This document shows positions 1-7,249 of a stretch of 64,000 nt of DNA, piece by piece. A program made the translations under genes and the position numbers. Below the pieces are notes generated by a model. The model had not been told where the DNA came from and did not search any database. It saw nothing but the letters and a program-made list of their open reading frames with translations. Position 1 is the first letter of the stretch, and every line of letters begins with the position of its first letter. Source of the stretch: Hydrogenophaga pseudoflava NBRC 102511 (GTDB lineage Bacteria > Pseudomonadota > Gammaproteobacteria > Burkholderiales > Burkholderiaceae_C); the NCBI RefSeq assembly GCF_001592285.1, contig NZ_BCWQ01000013.1, forward strand, positions 62,001-126,000, written 5' to 3'.

Positions 1-382
1 CGCCCAGGCTGATCACGTAGCAGCCCTCGTTGTGGAAGTTGCGGGGCATCAGCCAGTCGGGCGTGCGCTGCGCGCCGGTTTCGGACAGCACCAGCAGGTC
101 GTCGCCGGTGACGGGCTGGTTCAGCGGCGCGCCCAGTTCCTTCCAGTTCGGGAACAGTTCGGTGATGGCCCTGGGGTCCATCACGGCGCCCGAGAGGATG
201 TGGGCGCCGGGCTCCGAGCCTTTCTCGAGCACGCAGACGTTGACCTCGCTGCCTTTTTCGGTGGCCAGCTGCTTGAGGCGGATGGCGGTGGCCAGGCCAG
301 CGGGCCCTCCGCCGACGATCACCACGTCGTATTCCATGGCTTCGCGCGGGCCGAACTGGGCAAGGATTTCTTCAGAGGTCAT
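1..382 (-). CDS. Electron transfer flavoprotein-ubiquinone oxidoreductase, N-terminal part (runs off the window)
   Basis: This is the first 127 codons of a flavoprotein that passes electrons from reduced ETF (from acyl-CoA and amino-acid dehydrogenases) to ubiquinone at the inner membrane. Seen in the sequence: an FAD-binding Rossmann motif GGGPAG near residues 24-29, followed by the segments LEKGSEPGAHILSGAVMDPR and ELFPNWKELGAP, which are typical of this family. The FeS and ubiquinone-binding parts lie outside the window. It starts at ATG (residues MTSEEI) and is divergent from the short-chain dehydrogenase gene across a 139-base spacer. The family assignment is firm; the gene is cut only by the window edge, with no sign of damage. 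Confidence 0.9.
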   Translation of the reverse strand, partial: MTSEEILAQFGPREAMEYDVVIVGGGPAGLATAIRLKQLATEKGSEVNVCVLEKGSEPGAHILSGAVMDPRAITELFPNWKELGAPLNQPVTGDDLLVLSETGAQRTPDWLMPRNFHNEGCYVISLG

Positions 383-450
383 GGGGGGTCTCGCGGATAA
401 TGGTTTTGTACTTTTGCCGCCACCTGGCGCGGCGTCTGTCGTCGGGCGGA

Positions 451-466
451 CAGCATTCTATTGCTG
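451..466. promoter_or_regulatory. Small inverted repeat in the divergent ETF-QO / SDR spacer
   Basis: CAGCA-TTCTAT-TGCTG is a perfect 5-bp inverted repeat. An 8-bp palindrome ACGATCGT follows at 484-491. Both sit between divergently transcribed genes, where an operator or core promoter would be expected. No regulator is encoded next to it, so the assignment is only positional and chance occurrence is possible. Confidence 0.25.
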
Positions 467-521
467 CGGCGCCAGAAAATCGAACGATCGTGCTAATTTG
501 CACCTGCCCGGAGATTATCCC

Positions 522-1304
522 GTGACCTACCAGATCGACCTTTCGGGCCGCGTGGCCCTCATCACCGGCGCTTCCGGCGGCCTGGGCGAGCAGTTCGCCA
601 AGACCCTCGCCAAGGCCGGTGCCGCCGTCGTGCTGGCCAGCCGCCGCACCGACCGCCTCATGGCGCTGCGCGCGCACATCGAGGCCGAGGGAGGCGATGC
701 GCACGTGGTGGCGCTGGACGTGACCGACACCGCCTCGATCAGGGCGGCTGTGGCCCACGCCGAGACCGAGGTCGGCCCGATCGACATCCTGGTGAACAAC
801 TCGGGCGTGAGCACCACGCAGCGCCTGCAGGATGTGGCCGAAGAGGACTACGACTACGTCTTCAACACCAACACCAAGGGCGCCTTCTTCGTCGCCCAGG
901 AAGTGGCCAAACGCATGCTGGCGCGCGCCAAGGGCGCGGCGCCCGGCACCTTCGTCGGTGGCCGCATCATCAACATCGCGTCGATGGCGGGGCTCAAGGT
1001 GCTGCCGCAGATCGGCGTGTACTGCATGAGCAAGGCCGCCGTGGTGCAGATGACCAAGGCCATGGCCGTGGAGTGGGGCAAGTTCGGCATCAACGTGAAC
1101 GCCATCTGCCCGGGTTACATCGACACCGAGATCAACCACCACCACTGGCAGACCGAACAGGGCCAGAAGCTGATCGGCATGCTGCCGCGCAAGCGCGTGG
1201 GTCAGCCGGCCGATCTGGATGCGGTGCTGGTCATGCTGGCGTCTAACGAGAGCCACTTTGTGAACGGTGCAGTGATTGCGGCAGATGACGGCTTCGGTGT
1301 CTGA
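522..1304 (+). CDS. Short-chain dehydrogenase/reductase (SDR), 260 aa
   Basis: A classical SDR that reduces or oxidises a carbonyl/alcohol with NAD(P)(H). Seen: the cofactor motif TGASGGLG near residue 13, the NNSG structural motif, an N-terminal region of SDR length, and the catalytic Tyr and Lys in YCMSK. The PGYIDTEI stretch after the active site is typical of the substrate loop. I chose GTG at 522 because GGAG lies 8 bases upstream and the protein then begins just before the first beta strand; a longer reading into the upstream spacer has no SDR similarity. The gene overlaps the start of the next gene by about 20 bases. Divergence from ETF-QO hints at acyl-CoA or beta-oxidation chemistry, but the substrate cannot be told from sequence. 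Confidence 0.85.
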   Translation: MTYQIDLSGRVALITGASGGLGEQFAKTLAKAGAAVVLASRRTDRLMALRAHIEAEGGDAHVVALDVTDTASIRAAVAHAETEVGPIDILVNNSGVSTTQRLQDVAEEDYDYVFNTNTKGAFFVAQEVAKRMLARAKGAAPGTFVGGRIINIASMAGLKVLPQIGVYCMSKAAVVQMTKAMAVEWGKFGINVNAICPGYIDTEINHHHWQTEQGQKLIGMLPRKRVGQPADLDAVLVMLASNESHFVNGAVIAADDGFGV

Positions 1305-2247
1305 TCGTGCGCCGGCGGGCCTGCCGCCCGGCATGGCGGCGGGCATCGCCGCCGGGCTGGGAGCAGGGGCGTTCTGGGGCACGACCTTTGTGGCGCCGCT
1401 GGTGGCGCCCGGGTTTTCTTCTGTGGACTACACGGCGGGACGCTTCATCGCCTGCGGCCTGTTCTCGCTGGCCTGGATGTTGTGGCAGACGCTGCGCATG
1501 CCATCAGGACAGCGCGCCGGGCAGTGGCCCGATGCGGCCCAGGCCGGCGCAGCGCTGTGGCTCAGCGTGCTGGGCTACACCGGCTACTACCTGCTGCTGG
1601 TCTACGGCATTGCCGACGCCGGCGCGGCGCTGCCGGCACTGATCATCGGCACGCTGCCGGTCTGGATGATGCTGCTGGGCAAACCCGCGCACCTGCGCTG
1701 GGCGGCGCTGCTGCCAGGGCTGCTGCTCACGGCGGCCGGCATGGTGCTGATGATGGACGCCACCTCGGAAGAAGTGAACGCCTCCGGCGCTGGCAACTTC
1801 TGGCGCGGCGTGCTGCTGGCCGCAGGCGCCATGCTCAGCTGGCTGGCCTTCGGCATGCTCAATGCCCGCTGGATCCGCCGCCACCCCGGGGTGAAGTCCA
1901 CCGCCTGGGCCAACTGGCTGGGTCTGGCCGCCGGGCTCGGCGGGCTGTTGCTGTGGCTGGGCTGGGGCACCGGCTGGGCCGAAGTGACCGGCCGGCCTGG
2001 CTTCGGCCGGTTCGTGTTCGTGTGCGCCTTCACCGGCATCGGTTCGGCCTGGATCGCTTCGGTGATGTGGAACGTCGCCAGCCGCCGGCTGAGCACCAGC
2101 CTGGCCGGCCAGCTGGTGGTGAGCGAGACCGTGTTTGCGCTGATCTACGCCTTCGCCTGGAGCGGCGACTGGCCGGCCACCGCGCAGCTGCTGGCCTGCG
2201 TGCTGTTCGTGGCCGGCATCCTGGCCTCCATCCGCGCCCACCGCTGA
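1285..2247 (+). CDS. EamA/DMT-family inner-membrane transporter
   Basis: About 320 residues with around ten hydrophobic helices in two EamA-type halves, the size and layout of drug/metabolite exporters (RhaT/YdcZ-like superfamily). Seen: a GAGAFWGTTFVAPL first helix and a second half opening with a similar Gly- and Trp-rich helix after residue 170. ATG at 1285 is preferred over a TTG three codons earlier; both lie inside the end of the SDR gene, so the two are translationally coupled. The exported substrate is unknown. A thioesterase gene follows 18 bases later on the same strand. Confidence 0.85.
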   Translation: MTASVSDRAPAGLPPGMAAGIAAGLGAGAFWGTTFVAPLVAPGFSSVDYTAGRFIACGLFSLAWMLWQTLRMPSGQRAGQWPDAAQAGAALWLSVLGYTGYYLLLVYGIADAGAALPALIIGTLPVWMMLLGKPAHLRWAALLPGLLLTAAGMVLMMDATSEEVNASGAGNFWRGVLLAAGAMLSWLAFGMLNARWIRRHPGVKSTAWANWLGLAAGLGGLLLWLGWGTGWAEVTGRPGFGRFVFVCAFTGIGSAWIASVMWNVASRRLSTSLAGQLVVSETVFALIYAFAWSGDWPATAQLLACVLFVAGILASIRAHR

Positions 2248-2265
2248 ACATGACAAGGACAACCC

Positions 2266-2715
2266 ATGAAACTCGAACTGCCTGCCGAGAAACGCCTGGT
2301 GCATGAAATCGTGGTGCCTATCCGCTGGGGCGACATGGACGCCATGGGGCACGTCAACAACACGATCTATTTCCGCTACATGGAGATTGCGCGGCTGGAC
2401 TGGTTCTTTGGCCTGGGCCTGCCGGCCGACCCGCAGGGCGAGGGGCCGGTGATCGTCAACGCCTTCTGCAACTTCATCCGGCAGTTCGAGTTCCCGGGCG
2501 ACGTGCTGGTGCGCACCTATGTCGGCACGATGGGCAGAACCTCGTTCGACACTTTCCACGAGATGCTGCGCACCGACGACCCGGCCACGGTCTGCGCCAA
2601 TGGCGGTGCGACGGTGGTGTGGGTGGACTTCCCCAGGCAGAAGTCGGTGCCCATGTCCGACCAAGCCCGCGCCCTGATCGAAGGCGCCGGCCACCCGCCG
2701 CTGCTGGGGCGCTGA
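2266..2715 (+). CDS. Acyl-CoA thioesterase, 4HBT/YbgC-type hot-dog fold
   Basis: A 149-residue single hot-dog-domain thioesterase. Seen: the catalytic signature WGDMDAMGHVNNTIYFRY at residues 22-39, with the nucleophilic/acidic Asp of the 4-hydroxybenzoyl-CoA thioesterase family, followed by a beta-rich second half. Family members hydrolyse short-chain or aryl acyl-CoA thioesters in the cytoplasm. It follows the EamA gene closely and probably shares its transcript with the SDR gene. The exact acyl-CoA is not predictable. Confidence 0.85.
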   Translation: MKLELPAEKRLVHEIVVPIRWGDMDAMGHVNNTIYFRYMEIARLDWFFGLGLPADPQGEGPVIVNAFCNFIRQFEFPGDVLVRTYVGTMGRTSFDTFHEMLRTDDPATVCANGGATVVWVDFPRQKSVPMSDQARALIEGAGHPPLLGR

Positions 2716-2726
2716 AGACGGCGGTC

Positions 2727-2800
2727 CGGCGCCGGGCCGCCCCAAGCCGGATCAGCCCCCGTGGGGGGCAGCGACCCGCGCAGCGGCGGAGCGTGGGGGC
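2727..2800. repeat. Extragenic C/G-rich repeat of the type common in Comamonadaceae
   Basis: The 86-base spacer between two convergent genes holds a GGGCCGCCCCAAG block, a hairpin GCCCCC-GTG-GGGGGC (2755-2769) and the block GCAGCGACCCGCGCAGCGG, ending in GGAGCGTGGGGGC. From memory, near-identical blocks recur between convergent genes in Acidovorax, Variovorax and Hydrogenophaga genomes. Only one copy was noticed in this window. It may also act as a two-way terminator. Confidence 0.6.
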
Positions 2801-2801
2801 A

Positions 2802-3389
2802 CTATTTCTGCTTTGGCGTGCGCCCCATCAGATAGAACTCGGGGTTGGGCATCATGCCGCTGAAGCTGGCCATGCGGTTGGACAGGCCGAAGAAGGCGGT
2901 GATGGCGGCGATGTCCCAGGCGTCCTCATCACTGAAACCGTGGGCGGCCAGAGCCTTGAAATCAGCGTCGTCGATCTCGTGCGAGGCCAGGCAGACCTTC
3001 ATCGCGAAGTCGAGCATGGCGCGCTGGCGCGGCGGAATGTCGGCCTTGCGATGGTTCACCGCCACCTGGTCGGCCACCAGGGGCCTTTTCTCGTAGATGC
3101 GTAGGATGGCGCCGTGCGCCACCACGCAGTACAGACAATGGTTGGCGGCGCTGGTGGCAGTGACGATCATCTCCCGGTCGCCCTTGGTGAGCCCGGAGCT
3201 GCGTCCCACCGACTCGGGCACCATCAGTGCGTCGTGGTAGGCGAAGAAGGCGCGCCACTCGGCCGGACGGCGGGCCAGGGCCAGGAACACGTTGGGCACG
3301 AAGCCTGCTTTCTCCTGCACCTCCAGTATCTTGGCTTTGAGGTCGTCGGGCAGGCTGTTCAGGTCGGGCAGGGGGTAGCGGTCGCTCAT
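2802..3389 (-). CDS. Peroxidase-related enzyme, AhpD/carboxymuconolactone-decarboxylase fold
   Basis: A 195-residue member of the AhpD-like superfamily. Seen: the redox/catalytic pattern CLYCVVAH with Cys85, Cys88 and His92 (CxxCxxxH), plus the Glu upstream in DREMIV that completes the AhpD-type proton relay. The C-terminal half (NRMASFSGMMPNPEFYLMGR) matches the uncharacterised peroxidase-related subfamily. It may reduce peroxides using a thiol partner. It is divergent from a second protein of the same fold starting at 3471, with only 81 bases between the starts. Confidence 0.8.
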   Translation of the reverse strand: MSDRYPLPDLNSLPDDLKAKILEVQEKAGFVPNVFLALARRPAEWRAFFAYHDALMVPESVGRSSGLTKGDREMIVTATSAANHCLYCVVAHGAILRIYEKRPLVADQVAVNHRKADIPPRQRAMLDFAMKVCLASHEIDDADFKALAAHGFSDEDAWDIAAITAFFGLSNRMASFSGMMPNPEFYLMGRTPKQK

Positions 3390-3470
3390 GTTTGTCTCCG
3401 GTCAGGTTCTGGGCAAAAGGCCAGCTTATCCTCGCGCCTTGAACCGACTCTGACACCTGGGGAACAAATC

Positions 3471-3848
3471 ATGCAAGACGAGCAGTACCACCGAGGCCTC
3501 CAGACCCGCCGCGAGGTGATGGGCGACGACTTCGTCGACCGCGCGCTGGCGGGCGCCACGCCCTTCACCCAGCCGATCCAGGACCACATCTCGCGCGCCG
3601 CCTGGGGCGATGTCTGGCAGCGGCCCGGCCTAGACCGCAAGACCCGCAGCCTGATCACCGTGGCCATGCTGACCGCACTGGGCAAGCAGCACGAGCTCAA
3701 GGGCCATGTGCGCGGCGCGCTGAACAACGGGGCCACGCCGGCAGAGATCCAGGAGGTCCTGCTGCACGCCGCCGTCTACTGCGGCATTCCCACGGCGGTG
3801 GAGGCCTTCCGCACAGCGGCCGAGGTGGTCCCGGTGGACGGTCTGTGA
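3471..3848 (+). CDS. 4-carboxymuconolactone decarboxylase family protein
   Basis: A 125-residue single-domain protein of the carboxymuconolactone decarboxylase family, with the PcaC-like order: N-terminal R..VMGDDFVDRA, central LDRKTRSLITVAMLTALGK and C-terminal GATPAEIQEVLLHAAVYCG. It lacks the CxxC pair of AhpD, which favours the decarboxylase branch (protocatechuate/beta-ketoadipate pathway) over peroxidase. The ATG at 3471 gives the usual family length; an upstream in-frame extension runs antisense through the neighbouring gene and is not credible. No other pca gene is nearby, so the physiological substrate is uncertain. A Bug protein gene follows. Confidence 0.85.
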   Translation: MQDEQYHRGLQTRREVMGDDFVDRALAGATPFTQPIQDHISRAAWGDVWQRPGLDRKTRSLITVAMLTALGKQHELKGHVRGALNNGATPAEIQEVLLHAAVYCGIPTAVEAFRTAAEVVPVDGL

Positions 3849-3918
3849 TGCCTGGGCGGCTCAAAAAATCAAACAAATGTCAATTCTTTAAACGTCGTTC
3901 AATCAAAAGGAGTTTGTC

Positions 3919-4902
3919 ATGACCTCAAGTCGCCGTTCATGGATGCTGCGCACGTTCGCTGCAATTGCCACTTCATCGGCCCTGCTGTCGCCGTTCACGG
4001 CACACGCACAGGCGCCAACCACCCGAATCCTGGTCGGTTTTCCGGCGGGTGGTGGCACCGACGCCATCGCCCGCATCCTGGCCGAGCGCCTGCAGGCCGA
4101 GCTGGGCAGCAGCGTGGTGGTGGACAACAAGGCCGGCGCGGGCGGCCAGCTGGCGGCGCAGGCGCTCAAGGCGGCCGCGCCCGATGGCCACACCCTGTTC
4201 CTGAGCCACGACCACAGCGTGTCCATCCTGCCGCTGACGATGAAGAATCCGGGCTTCGACCCGGCCAAGGACTTCGTGCCGGTGGCCGGTTTCGCCACCT
4301 TCGTGAACGCGGTGGCGCTGTCGGGCGGCACGCCGGCGCGCGACTTCAAGGCCTGGATCGACGGCGTGAAGGCGGCCGGTGGCAAGGCGACCATGGGCAT
4401 CCCGGCGCCCGCGTCCACGCCGCAGTTCGCGGTGCAGGTGATTGGCAAGCAGTTCGGGCTGGACCTGGTGGCGGCACCCTACCGTGGCAGCGCGCCCATG
4501 ATGGCCGACATGCTGGGCAACACCATCCCGGCCGGCGTGGGCTCGGTGCCCGACTTCATCGAGAACCACAAGGCCGGCAAGCTGCGCGTGGCCGCCGTCA
4601 TGGGCACCCAGCGCCAGGCCGCGCTGCCCGAGGTGCCGACCTTCACCGAGCTGGGCATCAAAGGCTTCGAGGAAGTGCCGTACTACGGTCTGTTCGCGCC
4701 CGTTGGCACGCCCAAGGCCGAACTTGACAAGCTGGCTGCCGCGCTGCAGAAGGTGATCGCGCAGGCCGACGTGAAGGACCGGCTGACCGCCATGGGCCTG
4801 ACCGTGGGCTACATGAGCGGTGCCGAGCTCGGCAAGCGCGAGACGGCCTACCGCGAGGTGTGGGCGAGGATCATCAAGGACTCGGGCTACCAGCCCCAGT
4901 GA
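3919..4902 (+). CDS. Bug-family tripartite tricarboxylate transporter solute-binding protein
   Basis: A 327-residue exported periplasmic binding protein of the TctC/Bug family. Seen: an N-terminal signal peptide with arginines then a hydrophobic core, likely cleaved after THAHA near residue 30; the family opening VGFPAGGGTDAIAR; then two alpha/beta lobes. A good ribosome site (AAAAGGAG) lies 7 bases before the ATG. The 70 bases upstream are unusually A/T-rich and probably contain the promoter. No TctA/TctB membrane subunits are adjacent, as is usual for the very numerous orphan Bug genes in Burkholderiales. The ligand is likely a carboxylate but is not identifiable. Confidence 0.9.
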   Translation: MTSSRRSWMLRTFAAIATSSALLSPFTAHAQAPTTRILVGFPAGGGTDAIARILAERLQAELGSSVVVDNKAGAGGQLAAQALKAAAPDGHTLFLSHDHSVSILPLTMKNPGFDPAKDFVPVAGFATFVNAVALSGGTPARDFKAWIDGVKAAGGKATMGIPAPASTPQFAVQVIGKQFGLDLVAAPYRGSAPMMADMLGNTIPAGVGSVPDFIENHKAGKLRVAAVMGTQRQAALPEVPTFTELGIKGFEEVPYYGLFAPVGTPKAELDKLAAALQKVIAQADVKDRLTAMGLTVGYMSGAELGKRETAYREVWARIIKDSGYQPQ

Positions 4903-4915
4903 ACTGTTGCGGGCT

Positions 4916-5476
4916 TCAGCTTCCCGCGATCAGTCGATGGACAAGATCGGGCGTGCTGTGCGCCTGGTACTTGCGCATCAGCCGCGCGCGGTGGATTTCC
5001 ACCGTGCGGTGGCTGATGCCCAGCTGCTTGCCGATCTCCTTGCTGGTCAGGCCGTCCATCAGGCAGGCGGCCACCTCGCGCTCGCGCGGGGTCAGCGCAG
5101 CGCCCACCGGCCGGCGCGCGCTCAGGTCTTCAAAGGTCCAGATGCCCGCGGCGTGCGGGTCGGCCGGGTCCAGCGCGCGGCCGGTCACGTGGCACCAGAA
5201 GGTTTCTCCCTTGAAGCGGCCGTCCACCCGCTGCATGATGCGTTCGTCTGCGTAGGTGCCGCCACGGCCCAGGATGGGAACGATGCGCGCGCCGGTGCGC
5301 TCGTACTCGTCGGCGCTGGGGTAGAGGATGAGGAAGCTCTGCCCCACGAGCTGTTCGCGCGTGGCGCCGAACATCTCGCACAGGGCCCGGTTGCAGTCCA
5401 CCATGGTGCGCTGGCGGGAGAGCGCCAGGCCCACCGGGGCCAGGTCGAAGGCGAGGCGGTAGTCGATCTGGTCCAT
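4916..5476 (-). CDS. PAS-LuxR transcriptional regulator, probably of the adjacent CoA-transferase genes
   Basis: A 186-residue regulator. Residues about 8-110 form a PAS sensor domain (DYRLAFDLAPVGLALSRQR start, conserved Asn/Arg segment DCNRALCEMFG). Residues about 127-170 form a LuxR-type helix-turn-helix (LTPREREVAACLMDGLTSKE then ISHRTVEIHRARL). There is no receiver domain, so it probably senses a small ligand through PAS. It is divergent from the CoA-transferase pair, and a perfect palindrome with two TACGTA cores lies between them, as expected for a dimeric LuxR-type activator. Its target is inferred from this arrangement. Confidence 0.88.
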   Translation of the reverse strand: MDQIDYRLAFDLAPVGLALSRQRTMVDCNRALCEMFGATREQLVGQSFLILYPSADEYERTGARIVPILGRGGTYADERIMQRVDGRFKGETFWCHVTGRALDPADPHAAGIWTFEDLSARRPVGAALTPREREVAACLMDGLTSKEIGKQLGISHRTVEIHRARLMRKYQAHSTPDLVHRLIAGS

Positions 5477-5506
5477 GGGTGTGTGCGGGTTGGTCCTTAG
5501 GTCAAA

Positions 5507-5526
5507 CTACGTATGTTGATACGTAG
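5507..5526. promoter_or_regulatory. Perfect palindrome CTACGTAT-N4-ATACGTAG, candidate LuxR-type operator
   Basis: Eight-base arms with a 4-base spacer, each containing TACGTA, lie 30 bases from the PAS-LuxR start and 60 bases from the CoA-transferase start. The size and symmetry fit a site for a LuxR-type HTH dimer that both autoregulates and activates the divergent operon. The arms are seen directly; binding is inferred. Confidence 0.65.
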
Positions 5527-5586
5527 TATCGTTCCGCCACCCGATTTTTTCGATCCCTGTTTGTTCAACCACTGGAGTCTTTTCAC

Positions 5587-6288
5587 GTGAACAAGATCTA
5601 CCCCAGCGCGGCCGAAGCCCTCAAGGGCGTGGTGGCCGATGGCCAGCTGATAGCAGTCGGCGGCTTCGGCCTCTGCGGCATTCCCGAGGCCCTCATCGAC
5701 GCCCTGCGCGATTCGGGCGTGAAGAACCTGACGGCGATCTCCAACAACGCCGGCGTGGACGACTTCGGTCTGGGCAAGCTGCTGCAAACGCGCCAGATCA
5801 AGAAGATGATCTCGTCCTACGTGGGCGAGAACAAGGAGTTCGAGCGCCAGTACCTGGCCGGCGAACTCGAACTGGAATTCACGCCCCAGGGCACGCTGGC
5901 CGAGAAGCTGCGCGCCGGCGGTGCCGGCATCCCGGCTTTCTTCACCAAGACCGGCGTCGGCACCATCGTGGCCGAGGGCAAGGAGCTGCGCGAGTTCAAC
6001 GGCGAGACCTACGTGATGGAACACGCGCTGTTCCCCGAGGTGGCGCTGGTCAAGGCCGACGTGGCCGACCGCTCGGGCAACCTGCGCTTCAACCTGACGG
6101 CGCGCAACTTCAACCCGGCCGCGGCCATGGCCGGCAAGGTCTGCATCGTCGAGGTCGAGCGCATCGTCGCCACCGGCGAGATCGCTCCGGACGACGTGCA
6201 CCTGCCCGGCATCTACGTGCACCGCATCGTGCACAACCCGACGCCCGAGAAGCGCATCGAGAAGCGCACCACCCGCGACCGCAAGTAA
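5587..6288 (+). CDS. 3-oxoacid CoA-transferase subunit A (class I CoA-transferase)
   Basis: A 233-residue alpha subunit of a succinyl-CoA:3-ketoacid-type CoA-transferase, which swaps CoA between succinyl-CoA and a 3-oxoacid. Seen: the CoA-binding/oxyanion segment [10 protein letters not shown] at residues 22-31, the ISNNAG motif, and the C-terminal [13 protein letters not shown] segment typical of ScoA/LpsI. The start is read as GTG at 5587, just after the TTTTCAC stretch. The B subunit gene starts 11 bases after its stop, so the two are co-translated as a complex. Ketone-body use or a beta-ketoadipate-like role are both possible. Confidence 0.92.
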   Translation: MNKIYPSAAEALKGVVADGQLIAVGGFGLCGIPEALIDALRDSGVKNLTAISNNAGVDDFGLGKLLQTRQIKKMISSYVGENKEFERQYLAGELELEFTPQGTLAEKLRAGGAGIPAFFTKTGVGTIVAEGKELREFNGETYVMEHALFPEVALVKADVADRSGNLRFNLTARNFNPAAAMAGKVCIVEVERIVATGEIAPDDVHLPGIYVHRIVHNPTPEKRIEKRTTRDRK

Positions 6289-6299
6289 GGAGCACGAAC

Positions 6300-6938
6300 A
6301 TGGCTTGGACCCAAGACCAGATGGCCGCACGTGCGGCCCAGGAACTGCAGGACGGTTTCTATGTGAACCTCGGCATCGGCATCCCGACGCTGGTGGCCAA
6401 CCACGTGCCCGACCACGTCGAGGTGTGGCTGCAGAGCGAGAACGGCATGCTGGGCATCGGCCCCTTCCCCTATGAGGACGAGGTGGACGCCGACCTGATC
6501 AACGCCGGCAAGCAGACGGTGACCACCATCAAGGGTTCGTCGATCTTCGGCAGCCACGAGAGCTTCGCCATGATCCGCGGCGGCAAGATCAACCTGTCCA
6601 TCCTGGGCGCCATGCAGGTCACCGCCACGGGTGACCTGGCCAACTGGATGATCCCCGGCAAGATGGTCAAGGGCATGGGCGGCGCCATGGACCTGGTGGC
6701 CGGCGTGCCGCGCGTGATCGTGCTGATGGAGCACGTGGCCAGGAAGAAGGACGGCAGCACCGACCTGAAGATCCTGCCCGAGTGCTCGCTGCCGCTGACC
6801 GGCAAGGGCGTGGTCGACCGCATCATCACCGACCTGGGCGTGATGGACGTGACGCCCGAGGGTCTGAAGCTGGTGGAGCTGGCCGACGGCGTGACGCGCG
6901 AGGAGATCCAGAGCAAGACCGGCGTGCCGCTGATCTGA
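6300..6938 (+). CDS. 3-oxoacid CoA-transferase subunit B
   Basis: A 212-residue beta subunit carrying the catalytic glutamate: the motif SENGMLG places it at Glu47, where the acyl-glutamyl anhydride and CoA-thioester intermediates form. The [15 protein letters not shown] opening and the GGAMDLVAG glycine loop are family hallmarks. AAGGAG lies just before the ATG. It pairs with the preceding subunit A, and a strong 13-bp hairpin follows 24 bases after the stop, so the operon appears to end here. Confidence 0.93.
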   Translation: MAWTQDQMAARAAQELQDGFYVNLGIGIPTLVANHVPDHVEVWLQSENGMLGIGPFPYEDEVDADLINAGKQTVTTIKGSSIFGSHESFAMIRGGKINLSILGAMQVTATGDLANWMIPGKMVKGMGGAMDLVAGVPRVIVLMEHVARKKDGSTDLKILPECSLPLTGKGVVDRIITDLGVMDVTPEGLKLVELADGVTREEIQSKTGVPLI

Positions 6939-6962
6939 TCCCCTGCTCGGCCCACAAAGCCA

Positions 6963-6992
6963 AAGGCCCCGCTGCTTGCGCAGCGGGGCCTT
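6963..6992. terminator. Strong hairpin terminator between the CoA-transferase operon and tRNA-Gly
   Basis: A perfect 13-bp stem (6963-6975 with 6980-6992, AAGGCCCCGCTGC and its complement) has a TTGC loop. It lies between two converging transcripts. The plus-strand tail begins TT; the minus-strand tail after the stem is TTTGGCTTTG, so it can terminate both, and probably serves the tRNA best. Confidence 0.8.
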
Positions 6993-7000
6993 CGTCATTC

Positions 7001-7074
7001 TGGAGCGGGTGAAGGGAATCGAACCCTCGTATGAAGCTTGGGAAGCTGCCGTTCTACCATTGAACTACACCCGC
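7001..7074 (-). tRNA. tRNA-Gly (anticodon CCC)
   Basis: The minus strand reads a full 74-base tRNA with encoded CCA. Seen: acceptor stem GCGGGTG pairing with CACCCGC, D arm GTTCAATGGTAGAAC, anticodon loop TTCCCAA (anticodon CCC), and T arm GAGGGTTCGATTCCCTTC. It resembles Escherichia coli glyU. The anticodon stem has one apparent C-U mismatch at the second pair (28/42). The terminator hairpin lies immediately downstream. Confidence 0.95.
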
Positions 7075-7249
7075 AATGGGTGGCGATTGTAGCGGGGCCA
7101 GCCCGGGCCTCGATGGCCGACCGGGCATTTTGCCCGCCGCCGCCCGGGCGGCGTGCCCTGTGTGCCTCCGACCGCCCACAATCCCTGCGTTCCTTCCTAG
7201 CATCGCGCCACTCCCAAGCCCGGGAGCCCATGACACGAAGGAGCCCACC

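Noticed and set aside
30-521. An N-terminal extension of the SDR from position 30
   Set aside because: The extra 164 codons run antisense to the ETF-QO gene and have no SDR similarity. The GTG at 522 has a ribosome site.
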